The notes: generated by a model from the letters alone, not told the origin. 34,006 bases of DNA from Demequina lutea (GCA_003246255.1 QKAX01000174.1:1-34006); one strand, 5' to 3'; positions 19,575-29,007 are shown, numbered from the stretch's first letter. Translations and numbers: made by a program.

Positions 19575-21671
19575 TCAGACGTCGATGCGCGTGGGATCGA
19601 GGTGAGCAGCACCGGCCACAATGAAGTCTCGGCGCGGACCCACGTCGTTGCCCATCAGCAGCTCGAAGATTTCCTCGGCCTTCGCGGCGTCCGCGGCCGT
19701 GATGCGCCGTAGGGTGCGGTGCTCCGGGTCCATGGTGGTCTCGGCGAGCTGATCGGCATCCATCTCCCCCAGGCCCTTGTACCGCTGGATGTCGTCCTTG
19801 TACTTGCGACCAGCGCGCTTGAGGTCGCGCAGCGTCTCCTGCAGTTCCTTCTCGGAGTACGTGTAGATGTACTCCTTCTCGCGGCGCGCGGAGCCCGATA
19901 CCTCGATGCGATGTAGCGGTGGCACCGCAGCGTAGACGCGACCCGCGTCCACCATGGGACGCATGTAGCGGAAGAACAGCGTCAGCAGGAGCGTGCGGAT
20001 GTGGGCGCCGTCCACATCGGCGTCGGTCATGAGGATGATCTTGCCGTAGCGCGCCTGCTCGAGGTCGAACGTGCGGCCGGAGCCAGCACCAATCACCTGA
20101 ATGATGCTGGAGCACTCGACGTTGTGCAGCATGTCGGTGACCGATGCCTTTTGCACGTTGAGGATCTTGCCGCGGATGGGCAGCAGCGCCTGGAAGTCCG
20201 AGCGGCGCGCGAGCTTAGCTGTGCCGAGCGCCGAGTCGCCCTCGACAATGAACAGCTCCGACTTCTCCACGTCGTTGGTGCGGCAGTCGGCGAGCTTGGC
20301 GGGCAGCGACGAGGTCTCGAGCGCGTTCTTGCGACGCGAGATCTCCTTCTGCTTACGCGCCGCAACGCGTGCCCGCATCTCCGCGACGATCTTCTCCATC
20401 ACAATGCTGGCCTGCGCCTTGGTGTCGCGCTTTGTGGACGTAAGGATCTCGGTGAGTTCCTTCTCCACCACCTTTGCCACGATCGCTCGCACGGGCGTGG
20501 TGCCCAGCACCTCCTTGGTCTGGCCCTCAAACTGCGGCTCGGGAAGGCGAACCGTCACCACCGCTGTGAGGCCAGCCATGATGTCGTCCTTCTCGATCCG
20601 CTCGGCGCCGTCCTTGCCCGTGAGCTTCAAACGCCTGGCGTTTGTCTCGATGACCTTGCGCACGGTCTTGGTGAGCCCCGCCTCGAAGCCCGCGAGGTGC
20701 GTGCCACCCTTGGGCGTGGAAATGATGTTGACGAAGCTACGCACCTCGGTCTCGTAACCCACGCCCCAGCGCAACGCGATGTCCACCTGGCAGTCGCGCT
20801 CCACCTCTTCGGAGATCAGCTGCCCATTCGGCTTGAGGACCGGCACAGTCTCCTTGTATGAGCCCTCGCCCTTCAGCTCCCAGGTGTCGGTGACACCCGC
20901 GTCCGGCGAGATGAACTCCACGAAGTCCTTGTTGCCACCGTCGAAGCGGAACGTCTCCTCACTGGGCTCGAGGGGGTTGCGCTCGTCTCGAATCACGAGC
21001 GTGAGGCCGGGCACGAGGAACGCCGTCTGGCGAGCCCTGGTGAGCAGGTCCTCGTACGAGAAAGAGGCCTGCTTGTTGAAGATCTGGCGGTCGGACCAGT
21101 ACCGGATGCGCGTACCCGTGACGCCCTTGGCCACCTTTCCCACCTCGTCGAGCCGTGAGCCCGTAACGAACGGCGTGAACTCGGACTCCGGTGTCGCTCC
21201 CGCCGCGGGATCGGCCCAACGGCCAGGCTCGCCACGGCGGAACGCCATGTGGTGGGTCTTGCCGTCGCGGTCGACCCACACGTCCAGGCGTTCGGAGAGG
21301 GCGTTCACCACCGACGCGCCCACTCCGTGAAGGCCGCCCGACGCGGCGTACGAGCCTCCGCCAAACTTTCCGCCGGCGTGAAGCTTGGTCATGACAACCT
21401 CAACGCCGGTGAGGCCGGTCTTGGGTTCCACGTCCACGGGGATGCCGCGCGCGCGGTCGCGCACCTCGACCGAGTCATCGGGATACAGAATCACCTCGAT
21501 GCGGTCGCCGAAACCACCCAACGCCTCGTCCACTGAGTTGTCGATGATCTCCCAGAGGCAGTGCATGAGGCCACGGGAGTCCGTGGTGCCGATGTACATA
21601 CCTGGGCGCTTGCGCACCGCCTCGAGACCCTCGAGGACGGAGAGATGGCGTGCTGAATAGTCGGAACTCAC
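19575..21671 (-). CDS. Type II DNA topoisomerase B subunit (topoisomerase IV/ParE-like)
   Basis: LEAVRKRPGMYIGTT, EIIDNSVDEALGG, GGLHGVGASVVNALS, FIVEGDSALGTAKLARRSDFQALLPIRGKILNVQKA, LMTDADVDGAHIRTLLLT. Confidence 0.93.
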   Translation of the reverse strand: MSSDYSARHLSVLEGLEAVRKRPGMYIGTTDSRGLMHCLWEIIDNSVDEALGGFGDRIEVILYPDDSVEVRDRARGIPVDVEPKTGLTGVEVVMTKLHAGGKFGGGSYAASGGLHGVGASVVNALSERLDVWVDRDGKTHHMAFRRGEPGRWADPAAGATPESEFTPFVTGSRLDEVGKVAKGVTGTRIRYWSDRQIFNKQASFSYEDLLTRARQTAFLVPGLTLVIRDERNPLEPSEETFRFDGGNKDFVEFISPDAGVTDTWELKGEGSYKETVPVLKPNGQLISEEVERDCQVDIALRWGVGYETEVRSFVNIISTPKGGTHLAGFEAGLTKTVRKVIETNARRLKLTGKDGAERIEKDDIMAGLTAVVTVRLPEPQFEGQTKEVLGTTPVRAIVAKVVEKELTEILTSTKRDTKAQASIVMEKIVAEMRARVAARKQKEISRRKNALETSSLPAKLADCRTNDVEKSELFIVEGDSALGTAKLARRSDFQALLPIRGKILNVQKASVTDMLHNVECSSIIQVIGAGSGRTFDLEQARYGKIILMTDADVDGAHIRTLLLTLFFRYMRPMVDAGRVYAAVPPLHRIEVSGSARREKEYIYTYSEKELQETLRDLKRAGRKYKDDIQRYKGLGEMDADQLAETTMDPEHRTLRRITAADAAKAEEIFELLMGNDVGPRRDFIVAGAAHLDPTRIDV

Positions 21672-21726
21672 CCGGTGATTCTAGGCGCGCGCACTGACGT
21701 GACCACGTAAGCGCGCGGGGACCCCC

Positions 21727-22230
21727 TCAGGTGCCGCGCCGATCCCGCCCGGCCAGCCTCAGGCGCATCGGCGCTCCGCGCAGATCACTCGGAAAGTCGA
21801 CGGGGTGAGACAGCTCGTAGCCGAGGGCGAGGTAGAAGCTCCTCGCCGCTGGTGAGGAGTGAAGGTGCAGCGCCTCGAGGCCTTCACCGCTCGCCCACTG
21901 CTCGATCTGGAGCATGATCGCCTTCCCCAGGCCTGTGCCGCGCGCGTCGGGATCCGTCACCACCCACTGCACGTAGCCGTGCCGTGTGGAGAGCTGACCG
22001 GGGATCGGCAGCCTGTCGTCGACAGTGACGTAGCCGCACGCGCTGAGGGTGCCCGGGGCGCCGGCCTCGGCCACCCACCCGAACATCGTGCGTCCTAGCC
22101 TGGCGGCCACGTCGCGCCTCGCGAGGGCGCGCCATGCGTCATCCGCCTCAAGGCCCACGCTGGCGTACATCGCTGCGGCGAAGCGCAGCGTCTCCTCAAC
22201 GTCCGACGCGATGGCCGGCCGGATCGTCAT
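21727..22230 (-). CDS. GNAT-family N-acetyltransferase
   Basis: YVQWVVTDPDARGTGLGKAIMLQIEQWASGEGLEALHLHSSPAARSFYLALGYE. Confidence 0.85.
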   Translation of the reverse strand: MTIRPAIASDVEETLRFAAAMYASVGLEADDAWRALARRDVAARLGRTMFGWVAEAGAPGTLSACGYVTVDDRLPIPGQLSTRHGYVQWVVTDPDARGTGLGKAIMLQIEQWASGEGLEALHLHSSPAARSFYLALGYELSHPVDFPSDLRGAPMRLRLAGRDRRGT

Positions 22231-22736
22231 GCCCGGCCGGGCGCGTCCTGCGCCGCCTCTCCGCGCAGCGCCATCATCGACACGTTGTCAGTCTTCTCAA
22301 AGAAGCCAAGCTCCCGGTACAGGTCGTGGCCCGCTGGCGTCGCGTGAAGCTCGATCACCTCGATGCCGCGCGCATCCGTCCACTCCAGAAGTCCCTCCAT
22401 CACGGCGCGTGCATAGCCCTTGCGGTGATGTTGCGGCGCGGTGGACACCCACTGCACGTATGCCGCCTCGCGAGCATGACGGCCGGGACGCGGCAGTCGC
22501 GGTGTCACGTTGATGAGCCCGCAGGCGGCGAGGCCGCCCTCGTCGGCATCGATCACCACGCCAAACAAGTCGCGTCCGAGGCGTTCCTTGACGAGGCGCG
22601 TTGACTCCAATGCCCACGTTGGTGTGGGCTTCGCCCCCACGCTCTTATACATGAGAGCGCCCAAGTACACGATCTCTGCGGCGTCGTCCGGGGTCGCCGG
22701 GCGCGTCACAAAGTCGGCCACGTTAGTGCCAGGCAA
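22227..22736 (-). CDS. GNAT-family N-acetyltransferase, tandem paralogue
   Basis: YVQWVSTAPQHHRKGYARAVMEGLLEWTDARGIEVIELHATPAGHDLYRELGF; ATGA overlap with the next gene. Confidence 0.85.
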   Translation of the reverse strand: MPGTNVADFVTRPATPDDAAEIVYLGALMYKSVGAKPTPTWALESTRLVKERLGRDLFGVVIDADEGGLAACGLINVTPRLPRPGRHAREAAYVQWVSTAPQHHRKGYARAVMEGLLEWTDARGIEVIELHATPAGHDLYRELGFFEKTDNVSMMALRGEAAQDAPGRA

Positions 22737-23061
22737 CGGCGACCGCGATGTTCGCGATCGTCAGCGCCGTGACGCCCGCCATGAGCGGCTTCTTGTTGTC
22801 GCGTCGGACGCTCATCTCGCTGAGGCCCGCGACCACGAGCGCGATCAGCAGCTTGACCACGAGCTTGAGCACGTTTGCTTCGTCGTCCACAAAGGCCAAC
22901 GCCGCGAGCCCGAGGCCCGTAAGGACCTGCAGACGCGCGCTCCACAGCAACGTGTACTGAAACCCGCTCGCCCCGCCCGCGAGGACCCCGATCGCACCCA
23001 CCAGGATCGCGATGGCTCCGAGCGAGTGAATGATGACGAGCGTCAAGTGCAGGGCGTCCAC
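22723..23061 (-). CDS. Small integral membrane protein
   Basis: GTG at 23061; VDALHLTLVIIHSLGAIAILVGAIGVLAGGASGFQYTLLWSARLQVLTGLGLAALAF..., about 4 hydrophobic segments. Confidence 0.65.
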   Translation of the reverse strand: MDALHLTLVIIHSLGAIAILVGAIGVLAGGASGFQYTLLWSARLQVLTGLGLAALAFVDDEANVLKLVVKLLIALVVAGLSEMSVRRDNKKPLMAGVTALTIANIAVAVAWH

Positions 23062-23163
23062 AGCATCTCCTTGGGTTGTCGTGCCACACCGATCGTATCC
23101 GCCCCTGCACAGATCGTGGCGCGCCGTCACCGCATGTGCCCTGGGAGACCTACGCTGACGCCC

Positions 23164-24150
23164 ATGACCACAGTGACCCGCCGCCCCGCGCGCGGCATGG
23201 TGTACGCGCTCGCCGCTGCGGCGCTCTTTGGCGTGAACGGGTCCATGTCGAAGGTGGTGATGCAGGCTGGCATTACGGCGCCGCAGCTCACGTGGATGCG
23301 CACCACCACCACATGGATCATCGCCGGCGCCGTGCTGGTGATCGTGAGCCGCTCGTCCTTCAGGGTCACGTGGCGCCAGCTGGGCGCCTACGCGCTCATC
23401 GGCATCGCAGGACTCGCGATGGTGCAGTTCCTCTACGCCGTGGCGATCCGCGAGCTCCCAGTTGGCATTGCGCTCCTGTTTGAGTACCTGGCGGTGATTC
23501 TGGTCGCGCTCACTGCCCGCTTCGTGTTCAAGGAGCGCGTGCATCCCCGCGTCTGGTGGGCCATCCTGCTGGTGGTGGCTGGCCTGGCCGTGGTGGCTCA
23601 GGTGTGGAACTCGCATCTCAGCGCGCTCGGCGTGCTTGCCGGTTTCGCGTCGGCGTTCGCCTTTGCGTGGTACTTCGTTGGCGGCGAGCGGGTAGTCGCC
23701 GCACATCACCCGATGGCCGTGTCATTTTGGGCGGGCCTCTTCGCCTCGGCGTTCTGGAGCCTCTTCTCCGGGTGGTGGCACCTGGACCCGGGGCAGATCG
23801 CGTCGTCGATCTCGCTCAGCGGCGCTCTGTCATCACTGCACTGGCCGATGTGGGTGCTGCTCGCGTGGATCGCGTCGCTCGGCGGCTTCGCGCCCTTCAT
23901 GCTCATCTTCGCCGCGATGCGACACGTCTCGGCCACCACCGCGGGCCTCATCGCCACATCGGAGGTGCTCTTCGCGTTCCTCGTGGCCTGGGCATGGCTC
24001 GGCGAGACCCTTGCGCTCGTGCAGATTGCGGGCGCGGCAATGGTGTTTGCCGGCATCATCGCCGGCCAGACTGCGCGCGTCGATGCCGACGATGCGATCG
24101 CCGGTCCCGGCGATACGCCGTCGGTGCCGGTCGCGCCCGATCACGAGTGA
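23164..24150 (+). CDS. EamA/DMT-family transporter
   Basis: MVYALAAAALFGVNGSMSKVVMQAGITAPQLTWMRT...VAIRELPVGIALLFEYLAVILVAL; tenfold-TM DMT pattern. Confidence 0.88.
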   Translation: MTTVTRRPARGMVYALAAAALFGVNGSMSKVVMQAGITAPQLTWMRTTTTWIIAGAVLVIVSRSSFRVTWRQLGAYALIGIAGLAMVQFLYAVAIRELPVGIALLFEYLAVILVALTARFVFKERVHPRVWWAILLVVAGLAVVAQVWNSHLSALGVLAGFASAFAFAWYFVGGERVVAAHHPMAVSFWAGLFASAFWSLFSGWWHLDPGQIASSISLSGALSSLHWPMWVLLAWIASLGGFAPFMLIFAAMRHVSATTAGLIATSEVLFAFLVAWAWLGETLALVQIAGAAMVFAGIIAGQTARVDADDAIAGPGDTPSVPVAPDHE

Positions 24151-24172
24151 CGCGGTGGCGGGCGATGAGTCG

Positions 24173-24472
24173 CTAGCCGCGGGTCCTCAGCACGTCGAGC
24201 ACCTGCTGCACCGTCTCGCGTAGCTGCCAGTCGCCAGTGGTGCGGGCGAAGAACAGTCGCGTGGTGGGCGTGAACACGTAGTGCGACGCCTCTGGGTCGC
24301 TGACGCCCTCGAGCCACACGTGGATCTCTTCGTCGTTGACCTTTGTGGCACCGAGGCGCCCATAGACGGTGCCACTCGGCGTGTTGAAGCCGATCGTCAT
24401 TCCAATGAATGACTGGTTGAGGTCGCGTGCCGAGACGGGGTATTCGTCCGACGCCTTACCTGCGACGTGCAT
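24173..24472 (-). CDS. Small hypothetical protein
   Basis: MHVAGKASDEYPVSARDLNQSFIGMTIGFNTPSGTVYGRLGATKVNDEEIHVWLEG...; plausible SD GGAGG upstream of the ATG. Confidence 0.55.
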   Translation of the reverse strand: MHVAGKASDEYPVSARDLNQSFIGMTIGFNTPSGTVYGRLGATKVNDEEIHVWLEGVSDPEASHYVFTPTTRLFFARTTGDWQLRETVQQVLDVLRTRG

Positions 24473-24581
24473 AGGTGCCTCCTTCGGCGGGTTCGCCGTC
24501 CTATCGGCGTGAGCCAACCGGAGTGAAGAAAGCAATCCTCAGAAGAGGCGCAGGATGTGACCAGACGCCGTCGCTCCCGCG

Positions 24582-24881
24582 CTACGGCCGCACAGGAAAC
24601 TGTGCGTTCTCGCCCACGACGGTGCGCCATGGCATCACGTCGTACGACGTGATGAGCCCCGCCATCATGTAGGGGTCCGCCTCTGCGAACGCGGACACGA
24701 CGGCAGGATCCTCGACGTCCCACATGATGACTGCCTCGCGACCTGCCTCGCCCGCTACGCCAGCGAGGGTCACACGACCCGCATCGGCCTCCTGCCACAG
24801 CCGCGACAGGTGCGCCGCGCGATGAGGCTCGCGCAGCGTCGCCATGTCGTCGACGTAGTGGTACCGCAGCAGGTAGTACAT
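24582..24881 (-). CDS. YciI-like (YCII-related) domain protein
   Basis: [44 protein letters not shown]...SAFAEADPYMMAGLITSYDVMPW; TGATG overlap with the sigma factor stop. Confidence 0.75.
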   Translation of the reverse strand: MYYLLRYHYVDDMATLREPHRAAHLSRLWQEADAGRVTLAGVAGEAGREAVIMWDVEDPAVVSAFAEADPYMMAGLITSYDVMPWRTVVGENAQFPVRP

Positions 24882-26140
24882 CAGTCGAGGTAGTCGCGCA
24901 GCACCTGGGAGCGGCTGGGGTGACGCAGCTTCGACATCGTCTTGGACTCGATCTGGCGGATGCGCTCGCGCGTCACGCCGAAGACTCGACCAATCTCGTC
25001 CAGGGTCTTCGGCTGACCGTCTGTCAGACCAAAGCGCATGCCGACCACGCCGGCCTCGCGCTCGCTGAGCGTGTCCATGACCTTGCTGAGCTCCTCCTGG
25101 AGCAGCGTGAAGCCCACCGCGTCGGCGGGCACCACTGCCTCGGAGTCCTCGATCAGGTCACCGAACTCGGAATCGCCGTCCTCGCCCAGGGGCGTGTGCA
25201 GCGAGATCGGCTCGCGACCGTACTTCTGAACCTCGACCACCTTCTCGGGGGTCATGTCAAGCTCGCGGGCGAGCTCCTCTGGCGTGGGCTCGCGGCCCAG
25301 GTCCTGCAGCATCTGGCGCTGGACCCGGGCAAGCTTGTTGATGACCTCGACCATGTGCACGGGGATGCGGATGGTGCGGGCCTGGTCGGCCATGGCGCGC
25401 GTGATGGCCTGACGGATCCACCAGGTGGCGTAGGTGGAGAACTTGTAGCCCTTGGTGTAGTCGAACTTCTCGACAGCGCGAATCAGACCGAGGTTTCCCT
25501 CCTGGATGAGGTCCAGGAACAGCATGCCTCGACCCGTGTAGCGCTTGGCGAGCGACACCACGAGGCGCAGGTTGGCCTCGAGAAGGTGGTTCTTAGCGTG
25601 GCGACCGTCGTTGGCGATCCACTCGAGCTCGCGACGCAGCTTTGGCGCCATCTTCTCGGGAGCGGCCAGCTTCTCCTCGGCAAACAGTCCGGCCTCGATG
25701 CGCTTGGCGAGGTCGACCTCCTGCTCGGCGTTCAGCAGCGCGACCTTACCGATCTGCTTGAGGTAATCCTTGACGGGGTCGGCGGTGGCGCCGGCCGTCA
25801 CGACCTGCTGGGCGGGCGCGTCGTCGTCCTCGCCCGAGATCACAAAGCCAGCGCTATCGCCCTCCTCGGCGTCGGAACCTTCATCGGCACCCTCCGCGAG
25901 CTCGGGAGCGTCGGCAAGCTCGACGTCCTCGACCTCCTCCGCTGCATCCGTGGTGGCGGTCTCCTTGGCGTCGGCGGCCTTCTTTGCGCGCGCGGTCGAT
26001 GCCTTGGCGGTGCTCGCCTTCGTGGCGCGGGACGTGGCGGTGCCCTTGGGGGCGGCGGTGGCGGACGTAGCAGTCTCCTTCGTGGACGAGGCTGTGGTGC
26101 GGCGGGCGGTGGTGGGAGAGGCGGTGCGCTCTGGTGACAC
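24881..26140 (-). CDS. sigA: Primary RNA polymerase sigma factor (RpoD/HrdB/SigA)
   Basis: [116 protein letters not shown]. Confidence 0.96.
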   Translation of the reverse strand: MSPERTASPTTARRTTASSTKETATSATAAPKGTATSRATKASTAKASTARAKKAADAKETATTDAAEEVEDVELADAPELAEGADEGSDAEEGDSAGFVISGEDDDAPAQQVVTAGATADPVKDYLKQIGKVALLNAEQEVDLAKRIEAGLFAEEKLAAPEKMAPKLRRELEWIANDGRHAKNHLLEANLRLVVSLAKRYTGRGMLFLDLIQEGNLGLIRAVEKFDYTKGYKFSTYATWWIRQAITRAMADQARTIRIPVHMVEVINKLARVQRQMLQDLGREPTPEELARELDMTPEKVVEVQKYGREPISLHTPLGEDGDSEFGDLIEDSEAVVPADAVGFTLLQEELSKVMDTLSEREAGVVGMRFGLTDGQPKTLDEIGRVFGVTRERIRQIESKTMSKLRHPSRSQVLRDYLD

Positions 26141-26205
26141 GGATGTCCTCTCACGCTTGATCTACGGGGCCTGCGGAGGCCCTGTGCCGCCCGCAAATCC
26201 ATTAA

Positions 26206-26233
26206 AGTGTAACGCCCCTGTCAACCCCGACAA
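26206..26233 (-). promoter_or_regulatory. Candidate sigA promoter
   Basis: Minus strand TTGTCG-N16-TACACT, overlapping a further TTGACA at 26219-26224; the only A/T-leaning stretch upstream of sigA. Confidence 0.45.
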
Positions 26234-26245
26234 TCCCTCACACAT

Positions 26246-26267
26246 GCCCGTTTCGGCCAGAATGGGC
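26246..26267 (-). terminator. Weak hairpin downstream of the DUF4192 gene
   Basis: GCCCATT...AACGGGC arms with one G-U type pair; no T-tract on the minus strand. Confidence 0.25.
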
Positions 26268-26279
26268 GTCTTTGTGTCG

Positions 26280-27308
26280 TTATGAGGCGCGCCGCCACCC
26301 GGCCTGCATGCCCATCTCGAGTGCGCAGGCGAGCAGCTCCGCGAGGCGATATCCGGGTTCGCGCTGCAGGGCGTTACCGATGGCCCACGCCGCGCCGTCG
26401 TCGTCGCCCTGCCACCAGCGGCACAGGCCAGCGAGCGTGTGGGACGGAGCGGAGTCGGCCGGCACGAGCCACGCCATGTGCTCAGCGAGGCCCACCACCG
26501 CCGCGAGCCTTGCTACGGGCGGCGCCTCTGGGTGCTCGGTACCGATCATGCGAGACAACGCGTCACGAACCCCGTCAGTTTCCTCGCCGCTGCAGAGCGC
26601 CTCGGCGACGGCTTGCTCGCCCGGAACCAGGTCCACCACCACCGCGTCCCGCATCGCCACATCGCACAGGGCCGCTATCAGGCGACCGCTGACCGCGTCG
26701 GGGGGCGTCACCCCTCGCTGCGCCCCAGCGACGGCCTCGCGCCACTGCGTCAGCATGGTGAGGCGCCACACGGCCACATCGCCCCGTGCGGCCGAGGCCA
26801 GCGCACGGTGGCTTGCGGCGCGCGCAGCCTTGCGGCGCGACGCCGGTGCCGAGGGCGCGCCAGCGTGAGGCGCTCGGGCGTAGCGTCGCGCGTCGCCACG
26901 CGGCGCCGGCGGAAGCGGCCTGCCTCCCTGGGGGCAACATGCAGTGTCGGCACACTCTGGTGACCAATACCTCCCGCCCGCGACCACCCAGACATCGGCG
27001 ACCTCGCATCTCGCCTCCAACGCCTGACGCGTCTGCGTCACCGCGCGCGATGCCATGACGGCCTCATCTGAGAACGCGGCGACGAGCACGGAGACTGCAC
27101 CTACTCTCGCCATCAGCCCGGCGATCTGCAGCGCCAGCGCCTCGCGCCCCTCCTGAAGATCGCACACCGCTAAGTCCGCTCTCACGACCGGAGAGATCTC
27201 GCCTCGGCGGCCGATACCCACCATCACGAGGCTGTCTTCCGGTCCGCGACCGAGCAGGGCGGGAATGGCCGCGAGCAGATCGCCCGGCGTCTCTAGGGAG
27301 AGTGTCAT
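26280..27308 (-). CDS. DUF4192 domain-containing protein
   Basis: MTLSLETPGDLLAAIPALLGRGPEDSLVMVGIGRRGEISPVVRADL...WVVAGGRYWSPEC. Confidence 0.82.
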   Translation of the reverse strand: MTLSLETPGDLLAAIPALLGRGPEDSLVMVGIGRRGEISPVVRADLAVCDLQEGREALALQIAGLMARVGAVSVLVAAFSDEAVMASRAVTQTRQALEARCEVADVWVVAGGRYWSPECADTACCPQGGRPLPPAPRGDARRYARAPHAGAPSAPASRRKAARAASHRALASAARGDVAVWRLTMLTQWREAVAGAQRGVTPPDAVSGRLIAALCDVAMRDAVVVDLVPGEQAVAEALCSGEETDGVRDALSRMIGTEHPEAPPVARLAAVVGLAEHMAWLVPADSAPSHTLAGLCRWWQGDDDGAAWAIGNALQREPGYRLAELLACALEMGMQAGWRRAS

Positions 27309-27429
27309 GGACTCAACCTCGCGCCGCCATGCCTCCCCCGCCACCGTAGGCTTTGGCACTTGGGGAGGATGCGACCCCCGGCGTCGTGGGGACGACGGCG
27401 CGTCCGCGTGCCGGCCGTAGGCTGAACCC

Positions 27430-28497
27430 ATGACCGACACCGTGCGACCCCAGGTGGACGCGCGCGTGCAGCGCGCAATGGAGCAGGCCGCGACCGACCT
27501 CGCGCCCATCGGAGCAGCCGCGGAGGATCTCCTCGGCCCGCTCAGCACGCTCGGCGCGAGGGGCAAGCGCATGCGCGCCACCTTACTGGTGGCTGCACAC
27601 CGCGCCGCGGGCGGTGCCCGCATCGATGCGGCGATCGCGGCGGCGTCGGCGCTCGAGCTGTTTCAGACTGCGGCCCTCATTCACGACGACGTACTGGACC
27701 GCTCCGACACGCGCCGCGGGCTCCCAGCCACGCACCGTGCCATCGAGTCACTGCACCGCCAACAGTCGCTCGCCGGCGACGCCGAGCGCTTTGGGATCAA
27801 CGGTGCGATCCTCGCAGGCGATCTGGCGCTCATGGCGGCACTCGGAGAGATCGCCGATGCAGTCGCCGCAATCCCCGACGCAGTCGGAGCCGAGGTGGGC
27901 CGCCGCTTCAGGACGATGGCCAGCCTGTGCACGGCGGGTCAGTACCTCGACGTCAAGCTTGCCGAGTACCCGGTGGACCGCATCGGCGACCTTGCCGGCG
28001 ACATCGAGTCGGTGATGCGGTCCAAGACCGCCTCCTACACGACTGAAGCGCCGCTCGCGCTCGGCGCCGCGCTCGCCGGCCTGCCGCGCGCGGAGGTCGA
28101 TGCGTGGGCCGCCGCAGGCGTTCCGCTTGGCCTGGCGTTCCAATTGCGTGACGACCTCTTGGGCGTCGTGGGCGATCCGACAGTCACCGGCAAGCCAGCC
28201 GGCGACGACCTCCGCGAAGGCAAGGCCACCCTCGTGCTTTCGGACGCGCTGCGCCTCGCGTCAGTGGAGCAGCGAGACGCCATCCTGGCCGTGTGCGGAG
28301 AGCCCGATGCTACGGACGAGCAGCTGGCCAGGGCGACTGACGCTGTCAGAGCGTCGGGGGCCGTCGAGGCCGCCGAACGCCGCATCGCGGCCTACCGAGA
28401 CGATGCCGAGGCGGCTCTCTCGCGTGTGTCGATGAGCTCGAACGGAGCTGACGAACTCATGGGCCTCGTGTCACGGCTCGTGCAGCGCGAGGCATAG
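27430..28497 (+). CDS. Polyprenyl (GGPP-type) synthetase
   Basis: ARGKRMRATLL, LIHDDVLDRSDTRRGLPATHR (first Asp-rich motif DDVLD), FQLRDDLLGVVGD (second motif). Confidence 0.93.
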   Translation: MTDTVRPQVDARVQRAMEQAATDLAPIGAAAEDLLGPLSTLGARGKRMRATLLVAAHRAAGGARIDAAIAAASALELFQTAALIHDDVLDRSDTRRGLPATHRAIESLHRQQSLAGDAERFGINGAILAGDLALMAALGEIADAVAAIPDAVGAEVGRRFRTMASLCTAGQYLDVKLAEYPVDRIGDLAGDIESVMRSKTASYTTEAPLALGAALAGLPRAEVDAWAAAGVPLGLAFQLRDDLLGVVGDPTVTGKPAGDDLREGKATLVLSDALRLASVEQRDAILAVCGEPDATDEQLARATDAVRASGAVEAAERRIAAYRDDAEAALSRVSMSSNGADELMGLVSRLVQREA

Positions 28498-28540
28498 CAT
28501 CGGGCCGGCTGTGATGGCTGGCCACCACCGAAGCTGATCG

Positions 28541-28882
28541 CTAGAGGACGGACTGCGCGAGACGGCGAACGTGAGCACGCTTGCCGGAGCGAAGGGCCTC
28601 AAGCGGGCTCTCCCCCAGTTCGTCGTGCTCCTCGAGTAGCCACTCGACCGCAGCGGCATCGGACAGCCCCGCATCGCCCAGCAGGATGATGGTGCCGCGC
28701 ACGGTAGCGAGCACCTCAGGCCCATTCTCGCCCTCCACGATCTGGCCGGCAGGAAGGTACACCGCGTTGTTCTCGCCCCTGCGCACGGAGATGAGGTGGC
28801 GTTCGCGCAGCAGTTCGCGCACGCGAGACAGCGGCACGCCAAGCATCTCGGCGCATTCGGGAACGGTCATCCAATCACTCAC
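28541..28882 (-). CDS. Rv2175c-family DNA-binding protein
   Basis: MSDWMTVPECAEMLGVPLSRVRELLRERHLISVRRGENNAVYLPAGQIVEGENGPEVLATVRGTIILLGDAGLSDAAAVEWLLEEHDELGESPLEALRSGKRAHVRRLAQSVL; winged-HTH-like N-terminus. Confidence 0.85.
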   Translation of the reverse strand: MSDWMTVPECAEMLGVPLSRVRELLRERHLISVRRGENNAVYLPAGQIVEGENGPEVLATVRGTIILLGDAGLSDAAAVEWLLEEHDELGESPLEALRSGKRAHVRRLAQSVL

Positions 28883-28913
28883 GACTCAAGAGTAGCGAGC
28901 CGCCCCTGCCGGC

Positions 28914-28942
28914 TTGTGCGTTCACGATTGCTGGCTTACAGT
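28914..28942 (+). promoter_or_regulatory. Candidate promoter for the LysM/SLT gene
   Basis: TTGTGC-N17-TACAGT; the -10 overlaps the first repeat of the array. Confidence 0.35.
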
Positions 28943-28985
28943 CACAATTGTCACATCAGCCACATGCGCCACTGGCATCACGGTG
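28941..28985 (+). promoter_or_regulatory. Array of five 9-bp phased imperfect direct repeats, candidate response-regulator binding array
   Basis: GTCACAATT | GTCACATCA | GCCACATGC | GCCACTGGC | ATCACGGTG, contiguous units at 28941, 28950, 28959, 28968 and 28977, all with YCAC at positions 2-5. Confidence 0.55.
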
Positions 28986-29007
28986 GCACCATCGCCTAGG
29001 GGACCTC

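Noticed and set aside
22510-23163. Upstream extension of the EamA ORF (start listed at 22510)
   Set aside because: The extension runs antisense through a GNAT gene and the small membrane protein; ATG at 23164 has TACGCT-N7-ATG and a typical EamA N-terminus.
28883-29007. Possible c-di-AMP (ydaO/yuaA) riboswitch upstream of the LysM/SLT gene
   Set aside because: Such riboswitches are known upstream of actinobacterial wall hydrolases, but I could not find the conserved core motifs and the space is short.
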